10,328 nt of DNA from an uncultured Clostridia bacterium (GTDB lineage: Bacteria > Bacillota > Clostridia > Oscillospirales > Ruminococcaceae): NCBI GenBank assembly GCA_947175045.1, contig CAMWLH010000047.1:1-10328 (forward strand). Direction: 5' to 3'. Shown here piece after piece: positions 6,797 through 10,328 of this stretch; position 1 is the first letter of the stretch, and each line of letters begins with the position of its first letter. A program made the position numbers and the translations under genes. The notes beneath the pieces are model-generated. The model was not told the DNA's origin. It saw only the letters and a program-made list of their open reading frames with translations, and did no database searches.

Positions 6797-7036
6797 AGCC
6801 TGTATATAAAGGTTGACATAAATTGGTTTATAAAAAAATTTTCCGCTAAGCATACTCCGCTTCACTTCATTCCGAAAGTTTTGCGCAAATTGTAACAAAT
6901 TGCCATAAGGCAAAACCTCCATGTTGCGCAAAAATTGGCATGCTTAGCGGAAACCGCGTGCGTTTGCGAACGCATACGCATGACTTTTTGAAATTTCATG
7001 CGCTGATATTGCGCGGCAAATAGGCTTTTTCTACAG
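6797..7036 (-). repeat. Structured intergenic repeat, copy 1 (inverted relative to copies 2 and 3)
   Basis: This 240-bp non-coding element is related to copies at 7655-7844 and 9196-9413. Read leftward it starts CTGTAGAAAAAG, passes GCGCATGAAATTTCAAAAAG and ends in a 21-bp sequence (6797-6817) that is the exact reverse complement of 7824-7844. Hairpin P2 is 6956-6979 (9 bp with a 2-nt bulge). Arm P3 pairs 6840-6853 with 6940-6953, a perfect 14 bp. Inside P3 is a further nested stem, 6879-6888 with 6924-6933 (10 bp), tipped by TTGCC-ataa-GGCAA. The outer stem P1 seen in the other copies has lost its second strand here, so this copy is partly decayed, and its P3 arm is longer than in the others. 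No ORF is present. It directly follows metK. Confidence 0.75.
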
Positions 7037-7041
7037 ACTTA

Positions 7042-7076
7042 AACCGTATGGCTTTGCCATGCGGTTCGTTTCTTTA
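7042..7076 (+). terminator. Terminator-like hairpin, likely metK terminator displaced by repeat copy 1
   Basis: AACCGTATGGC (7042-7052) pairs with GCCATGCGGTT (7056-7066): 11 bp with one G-T wobble and a 3-nt loop, followed by the T-rich CGTTTCTTTA. It is 260 bases past the metK stop and only 5 nt from the end of repeat copy 1, which suggests the repeat entered between metK and its terminator. Confidence 0.6.
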
Positions 7077-7210
7077 TATATTTCTTTCATAATTTGTTTT
7101 TTCTTTTCGTTAATAAAACATGATTTTTACATATCCCCAACATTATGCGCACACATTACAGTTTTATAATTACATCAGCAATTGCTTAATACATTATAAG
7201 GAGAAGAGAT

Positions 7211-7594
7211 ATGGACATTATTTTGAACACGGGTATGACTATTTCCGTTAATACCTCTGCGGCTGCGGAAAAGGTATCGGACGTGCAGGAAACGCAGAAC
7301 GTCGGGAAGTCGGCTGAAGATTTTCAGACCGAGACTAAGGCAAATTATGATACCGTTGAATTAAGTGATGAGGCGCGCAATTATCTTACAGAAGCGGATA
7401 ACACAGAAACTGATATATCCTCCGAAATGAATCTCGCCGCCTCAACGGAAGACGACGAGATAACGTCAAGCGACCTTTACAGCTATACCGAAAGCGAGCT
7501 TAAGAATCTGCTTGTCAACGGCGATATTACCCGCACGGAATATGATGCGGAAATCGCAAAAAGGTCTGCATCGGTTTCAGTATCGGACGAATAA
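7211..7594 (+). CDS. Small acidic protein of unknown function with SHOCT-like C-terminal motif
   Basis: I do not recognise an established family. The 127-residue product is strongly acidic (29 Asp/Glu against 8 Lys/Arg) and has no signal peptide or membrane segment. The motif DTVELSDEARNYL (47-59) resembles short 'ELS-EAR-YL' segments in small clostridial proteins. Residues 92-118, YTESELKNLLVNGDITRTEYDAEIAKR, given here only for the pattern, resemble a SHOCT-type unit (short helix, G-x-IT, E/D-Y/F, helix). The middle is probably disordered. The ATG has a good AAGGAG site (7198-7203, 7-nt spacing), so it is likely translated. A TATAAT at 7165-7170 could be a -10, but no good -35 is seen. The gene is bracketed by inverted repeat copies 1 and 2. 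Confidence 0.75.
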   Translation: MDIILNTGMTISVNTSAAAEKVSDVQETQNVGKSAEDFQTETKANYDTVELSDEARNYLTEADNTETDISSEMNLAASTEDDEITSSDLYSYTESELKNLLVNGDITRTEYDAEIAKRSASVSVSDE

Positions 7595-7630
7595 TTATAA
7601 AACGTCTTGTTAAAATCAGTAACTTCCGTC

Positions 7631-7650
7631 CCGCCGCTGAAAAGCGGCGG
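7631..7650 (+). repeat. GC-rich hairpin with GAAA loop beside repeat copy 2 (no U-tract)
   Basis: CCGCCGCT-gaaa-AGCGGCGG forms a perfect 8-bp stem 36 nt after the small acidic gene. It looks like a terminator stem but TAAGCTTG follows in place of T residues. Its core GCCGCTGAAAAGCGGC is repeated in the hairpin at 7847-7866 on the other side of copy 2, which does have a T-run. Confidence 0.6.
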
Positions 7651-7654
7651 TAAG

Positions 7655-7844
7655 CTTGTAGAAAAAGCTTATTTGCCACGCAATGTCGGCGCATGAAATT
7701 TCAAAAAGTACATATTTGCCGAATGGCAAATATGTACGGTTTCCGCAGTCGCGCAGAGCGAAACGGAGTGAAGCGGAGCGTGAGTGCGGAAATTTTGAAA
7801 TTTTTTTAAATAATTAGCCTTAGGTCAACCTTTATATACAGGCT
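7655..7844 (+). repeat. Structured intergenic repeat, copy 2 (most intact)
   Basis: A 190-bp non-coding element that folds into a three-way junction with almost no unpaired linkers. P1 is AAATTTCAAAA (7696-7706) with TTTTGAAATTT (7793-7803). P2 is a perfect 13-bp hairpin with a GAAT loop (7708-7737). P3 is TTTCCGCA (7740-7747) with TGCGGAAA (7785-7792). The P3 3' strand abuts the P1 3' strand directly. The P3 loop holds the purine-rich AGTGAAGCGGAGCGTG (7767-7782), which is shared with the other copies. Ends are CTTGTAGAAAAAG on the left and a 21-bp sequence (7824-7844) on the right that is inverted exactly in copy 1. The two ends are themselves weakly inverted, like transposon termini. No ORF and no clear target-site duplication are seen. 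Confidence 0.8.
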
Positions 7845-7846
7845 GC

Positions 7847-7871
7847 CAGCCGCTGAAAAGCGGCTGTTTTT
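7847..7871 (+). terminator. Rho-independent terminator before pdaB-like gene
   Basis: CAGCCGCT-gaaa-AGCGGCTG (7847-7866) is a perfect 8-bp stem with a GAAA loop, directly followed by TTTTT (7867-7871). It begins 3 nt after repeat copy 2 and would end any transcript coming from the small acidic gene through the repeat. Confidence 0.85.
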
Positions 7872-7883
7872 CCGCAAAGCTCG

Positions 7884-7912
7884 TCATATTTGTCCCAAAA
7901 CAAGCATATATT
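7884..7912 (+). promoter_or_regulatory. Sigma-E-like promoter candidate of the pdaB-like gene
   Basis: TCATATT (7884-7890), a 14-nt spacer and CATATATT (7905-7912) match the mother-cell sigma-E pattern (KMATAWW, 14-15 nt, CATACAHT) at every -35 position and 7 of 8 -10 positions. The start would be near 7919, with the ribosome site at 7939-7944. No sigma-A promoter with good spacing is seen in the 78 nt between the terminator and the ATG. Confidence 0.45.
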
Positions 7913-7949
7913 CTGACAAAAAGGCTTTTGCTATTAACGGAGGGATATT

Positions 7950-9161
7950 ATGCGTATGATAACTTTTACCAAGAAGAAAATCAAGAGGATAGTTGCCATA
8001 TCCTCGCTGGCGGCTGCTACTGCCGCGGTCGGTATCGTGGCGATCGTCACTTCGGTGGGAACCCATGCGGCGGAGCGTATGCTCCCCATTTATAATGTGG
8101 AGCGCGGTGACAAAAAGATATCGCTCACCTTTGACGTTGCCTGGGAAAACTCAAACACCGACGAGCTTATAGAAATCCTTGACGAATACGGGGCGCGGGC
8201 GACGTTTTTCGTCACGGGCGACTGGTGCGATCGCTACCCCGAGGATGTAAGAGAGTTCCACGACGCGGGACACGAGATACAGAACCACTCCGACCAGCAC
8301 CCGCACGTTGAGGGGATAAATGTCAACGATCTTATCTCCGATACAAGGAGCGCGGCTCAGAAAATAAGCTCCATCACGGGTGAGGAGCCCGACCTTTACC
8401 GCGCTCCCTACGGCGAGTATGACGATTCTATGCTGATCACCCTTGAGGGCATGGGGTATAAGGTGATCCAATGGGATGTTGACAGCGTAGACTGGAAGGA
8501 GCCCACCCCCGAGGAGATCAAGAACAAGGTGTTAAAGGGAGTGAAGTCGGGCTCGATATTGCTGTTCCACAACGACCTTGACAACACCACGGAGGCTCTG
8601 CCGCAGATACTGACGCAGCTCAAGGCGGATGGCTACGAATTTGTGCCTGTAAGCGAGCTTATTTACTGGGACAATTACACGATAGATTCAGCGGGGAAGC
8701 AGATACCCGATCTGCAAAGCTCCATAAACCTCACGCCCGAAAAGGTGGAGGAGGTGCTTGCGGGATATTCGGACGAGATAGCGGCGGCAGGTCTGGATGA
8801 GGAGCAGATACTTAGGGCTGCCGAGGCGCTTAAGGGCGGCGCGGATATCCCTACGGACATTGCCGCGGAGCTTCCCGAGGATATCAGAGAGGTGATCGCG
8901 AAGCTATCGGTCGACGGCGACCACGATCTCGACAGCCTTTCGCCCGCCGCCCTTGCAGCAGAGGAAACAGTGGAGACAGGCGATACAACGACCGCGGAAA
9001 CCACTGACCCCGATGCCTCTGTTCCGTCAAACCCCGACGCGCCCGAGGAAACAAAGGACGACATTAACGACGTTACCTTTGAGACCGGCGAAACTAACGA
9101 GGAGGATACCGTGCTCAAGCCCAATCCTACCGGCAATTCGGGCGGGATCATCGAAAAGTAA
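7950..9161 (+). CDS. pdaB: PdaB-like polysaccharide deacetylase with long acidic C-terminal extension
   Basis: A 403-residue protein with a basic N-terminus, an uncleaved anchor-like membrane segment (about 13-35) and a NodB-type deacetylase domain (about 55-245). Visible motifs are TFDVAWE (60-66), NHSDQH with metal ligands His113 and His117, RAPYGEYD (151-158), WDVDSVDW (175-182) and LFHND (205-209). The TFDxxW form, which lacks the second Asp of TFDDG, and the flanking LPIYNV and IYWDNYTIDSAGKQI segments are typical of the sporulation protein PdaB group. These act outside the membrane and are thought to modify cortex or wall glycan. Unlike usual PdaB (about 250 residues), this protein has a further 150 residues: a helical acidic part (260-335) and a Thr/Glu/Asp/Pro-rich tail. 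GGAGGG lies 5 nt before the ATG. The metal-dependent activity is inferred from the family. Confidence 0.85.
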   Translation: MRMITFTKKKIKRIVAISSLAAATAAVGIVAIVTSVGTHAAERMLPIYNVERGDKKISLTFDVAWENSNTDELIEILDEYGARATFFVTGDWCDRYPEDVREFHDAGHEIQNHSDQHPHVEGINVNDLISDTRSAAQKISSITGEEPDLYRAPYGEYDDSMLITLEGMGYKVIQWDVDSVDWKEPTPEEIKNKVLKGVKSGSILLFHNDLDNTTEALPQILTQLKADGYEFVPVSELIYWDNYTIDSAGKQIPDLQSSINLTPEKVEEVLAGYSDEIAAAGLDEEQILRAAEALKGGADIPTDIAAELPEDIREVIAKLSVDGDHDLDSLSPAALAAEETVETGDTTTAETTDPDASVPSNPDAPEETKDDINDVTFETGETNEEDTVLKPNPTGNSGGIIEK

Positions 9162-9164
9162 AGC

Positions 9165-9190
9165 ATTCCCCCGGCTTTTGTCGGGGGAAT
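9165..9190 (+). repeat. Terminator-like hairpin after pdaB-like gene, lacking a U-tract
   Basis: ATTCCCCCGGC (9165-9175) pairs with GTCGGGGGAAT (9180-9190) around TTTT, 11 bp with one wobble, starting 3 nt after the stop codon. It should be the gene's terminator stem, but TCGGTCTGCAG follows in place of T residues because repeat copy 3 begins 5 nt later. Confidence 0.65.
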
Positions 9191-9195
9191 TCGGT

Positions 9196-9413
9196 CTGCA
9201 GAAAAAGTACGGCGACGTTGTGTCCATGTGTCCATGTGTCCATGTATCCATGCATCGGAATTTCAAAAAGTCGCGCATTTGCCGAACGGCAAATGCTGCG
9301 CGGTTTCGGCTAAGTACGCGCAGTGAGCGAGCGCAGCGAGTGAACGGAGTGTGATTAGCCGAAATTTTGAAATTCTTTTAAATCATTTTATCCTTGTCAA
9401 CATATATTAACAG
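9196..9413 (+). repeat. Structured intergenic repeat, copy 3
   Basis: A diverged 218-bp member of the same family. It starts CTGCAGAAAAAG and ends GTCAACATATATTAACAG, a shorter version of the copy 2 right end. The fold is kept: P1 is GAATTTCAAAA (9258-9268) with TTTTGAAATTC (9365-9375); P2 is 9272-9300, 12 bp with one bulged T and a GAAC loop; P3 is TTTCGGCTAA (9304-9313) with TTAGCCGAAA (9355-9364). P1 has an A-T to G-C change and P3 a C-G to G-C change relative to copy 2, both compensated on the opposite strand. The purine-rich AGTGAACGGAGTGTG is at 9339-9353. An 8-nt tandem repeat (9221-9252) replaces the sequence between the left end and P1. Confidence 0.78.
9221..9252 (+). repeat. Tandem 8-bp repeat inside repeat copy 3
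   Basis: Four head-to-tail units: TGTCCATG three times and TATCCATG once. Copies 1 and 2 have no such tract at this point, so it arose by slippage after this copy diverged. Confidence 0.9.
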
Positions 9414-9555
9414 ATAACTGTCAACATATAAACAATAACTTAAAAGCGTCATAGCCCGGATCAATACTTGAAATTTAGGTAAATTTTCCGCTAACCTTAT
9501 CTTTTTTAAGTAAATAATCACCAAAAATTTTCTTTGGATTTATCCAAAAAGTCTA
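9414..9555. other. AT-rich spacer with a dyad upstream of the GH130 promoter
   Basis: No gene is seen. GTCAACATATA at the end of copy 3 (9396-9406) is repeated at 9420-9430. AAATTTTCCGCTAA at 9481-9494 is identical to 6836-6849 in repeat copy 1 and may be a leftover of another copy. TTTGGATTTATCCAAA (9533-9548) is a dyad with 7-bp arms ending 7 nt before the -35 of the next promoter, a plausible operator position. Confidence 0.45.
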
Positions 9556-9584
9556 TTGAAAAGTAGAGCGATATTTGTTATACT
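9556..9584 (+). promoter_or_regulatory. Sigma-A promoter of the GH130 gene
   Basis: TTGAAA (9556-9561), 17-nt spacer, TATACT (9579-9584). The start near 9591 gives a leader of about 60 nt holding two small hairpins: TGGGC-aaac-GCCCA (9593-9606) at its very 5' end and GGCAT-aaaa-ATGCC (9614-9627). Confidence 0.8.
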
Positions 9585-9651
9585 ATTCTTAATGGGCAAA
9601 CGCCCAAACGAGCGGCATAAAAATGCCAAATAAATTGAGAGGTAAAAAAAT

Positions 9652-10328
9652 ATGAGCTTAGAAATCATCGGACAGAGCATTCCCAATATGCCCTGGCAGG
9701 ATCGCCCCGAGGGCTGTAAGGACGTTATCTGGCGCTATGACGCTAACCCGATAATTCCCCGCGATCTGCTTCCTACCAGCAACTCCATCTTCAATTCCGC
9801 CGTTGTTCCGTTTAACGGCAAGTTTGCGGGCGTTTTCCGCGTTGACGATAAGGAGCGCAACATGGCTATCCATGCGGGCTTCTCCGAGGACGGTCTTCAC
9901 TGGAACATCAACCCCGAGAAGGTTGAGTGGATCAACGACGACCCCGAGACCGCAAAGGCTAACCCTTGGCAGTACGGCTACGACCCCCGCTGCGTATGGA
10001 TCGAGGACAGATATTGGATCACATGGTGCAACGCCTACGGCTGGAAGCCCACTATCGGCGTGGGCTGGACAAAGGACTTCAAGGAGTTCCATCAGTGCGA
10101 GAACGCTTACCTGCCCTTTAACAGAAACGGCGTAATGTTCCCGAGAAAGATCAACGGTGAGTATGTGATGTTCTCCCGTCCTTCCGACAGCGGTCACACT
10201 CCTTTCGGAGATATGTACCTGTCCCGCTCCAAGGATATGGTATACTGGGGCAAGCACAGACACGTTATGGCTCCCGACAAGGGCTGGGAGTCCAAGAAGA
10301 TCGGCGCGGGTCCTATCCCGATCGAGAC
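9652..10328 (+). CDS. GH130 beta-1,4-mannooligosaccharide phosphorylase (3' end outside window)
   Basis: The first 225 residues of a glycoside hydrolase family 130 protein, cut off by the window end; family members of this type are about 330 residues. It contains [16 protein letters not shown] (14-29), [22 protein letters not shown] (32-53, quoted as range; key [10 protein letters not shown]), YGYDPR (108-113) with Asp111 as the likely general acid, [12 protein letters not shown] (160-171) and [15 protein letters not shown] (175-189). These closely match the GH130 subgroup that phosphorolyses beta-1,4-linked mannose from mannooligosaccharides or from mannosyl-GlcNAc, releasing mannose 1-phosphate. 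The exact substrate cannot be told from the sequence. There is no signal peptide, so it acts in the cytoplasm on imported oligosaccharides. AGAGGT lies 9 nt before the ATG, and a dedicated promoter is upstream. Confidence 0.93.
   Translation, partial: MSLEIIGQSIPNMPWQDRPEGCKDVIWRYDANPIIPRDLLPTSNSIFNSAVVPFNGKFAGVFRVDDKERNMAIHAGFSEDGLHWNINPEKVEWINDDPETAKANPWQYGYDPRCVWIEDRYWITWCNAYGWKPTIGVGWTKDFKEFHQCENAYLPFNRNGVMFPRKINGEYVMFSRPSDSGHTPFGDMYLSRSKDMVYWGKHRHVMAPDKGWESKKIGAGPIPIE

Noticed and set aside
6813..6841. Inward-facing promoter from the conserved TTGAC at the repeat end
   Set aside because: TTGACA is present in copies 1 and 3 but no good -10 lies at 16-18 nt; the candidates are only A/T-rich runs.
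7142..7170. Sigma-A promoter of the small acidic gene
   Set aside because: TATAAT is present at 7165-7170, but the -35 position reads ATTATG, a poor match, so it is mentioned only in the gene entry.
7655..7844. Group IIC intron behind a terminator
   Set aside because: The location beside hairpins fits, but the element is far too short, lacks a reverse transcriptase, and I see no GTGYG start or domain V.
6780..7850. Target-site duplications flanking the repeats as proof of transposition
   Set aside because: Bases on either side of each copy and of the 6797-7844 block show no convincing short direct repeat, so mobility remains unproved.
8675..9235. Serine-rich open frame of 186 codons antisense to the end of the pdaB-like gene
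   Set aside because: The Ser-rich composition is what antisense reading of an acidic, repetitive coding tail gives; there is no start signal.
6797..9413. CRISPR array
   Set aside because: The repeats are long, few, in mixed orientation and differ in their stems; there are no regular spacers and no cas genes.
9658..10263. Open frame of 201 codons antisense to the GH130 gene
   Set aside because: It mirrors a confidently identified gene and has no promoter, ribosome site or known motif.

Overview
The window looks like chromosomal DNA of a Gram-positive clostridial anaerobe. The best guess is an Oscillospiraceae/Ruminococcus-type gut or rumen bacterium, close to R. albus. The reasons are Spo0A and a PdaB-type deacetylase, a SAM-I riboswitch ahead of metK, strong AGGAGG-type ribosome binding sites, near-consensus sigma-A promoters with 17-nt spacers, and a GH130 mannooligosaccharide phosphorylase of the kind such bacteria use on mannans. 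The genus is an inference; the class is fairly safe.

Layout. Positions 1-4760 carry leftward genes: the first 60 codons of sbcD (DNA repair nuclease), a trkA-trkH potassium-uptake operon with a perfect TTGACA-17-TATAAT promoter and a strong terminator, a 90-residue ComFB-family protein with its own promoter and terminator, and spo0A. About 600 bases without a gene follow; they hold the spo0A promoter, dyads, and one or two rightward promoters. From 5312 the genes run rightward: metK under a complete SAM-I riboswitch with a mutually exclusive antiterminator/terminator pair, a small acidic protein of unknown function (7211-7594), a membrane-anchored PdaB-like polysaccharide deacetylase (7950-9161), and the 5' part of a GH130 phosphorylase that runs off the end.

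The most unusual content is in the three intergenic gaps between 6781 and 9651. Each holds one copy of a 190-240 bp structured repeat (6797-7036 on minus, 7655-7844 and 9196-9413 on plus). Copies 2 and 3 fold into the same three-way junction, with stem sequences that change in a compensatory way; copy 1 keeps two of the three stems. One end of every copy lies 4-5 nt from a GC-rich terminator-like hairpin. Copies 1 and 2 face each other and bracket the small acidic gene with exact 21-bp inverted ends. I do not recognise this family; it looks like a non-autonomous mobile element or a structured RNA that settles at gene 3' ends.

A second point is Spo0A. Its DNA-binding domain is well conserved, but the receiver has Glu at the phosphoacceptor position (residue 56) and Asn in the acidic pocket. 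This suggests a regulator that is permanently on or independent of phosphorelay. A sigma-E-like promoter in front of the pdaB-like gene and a perfect 0A box at the expected trkA transcription start fit a remaining or rewired sporulation/stationary-phase network, but both are short motifs and remain inferences.
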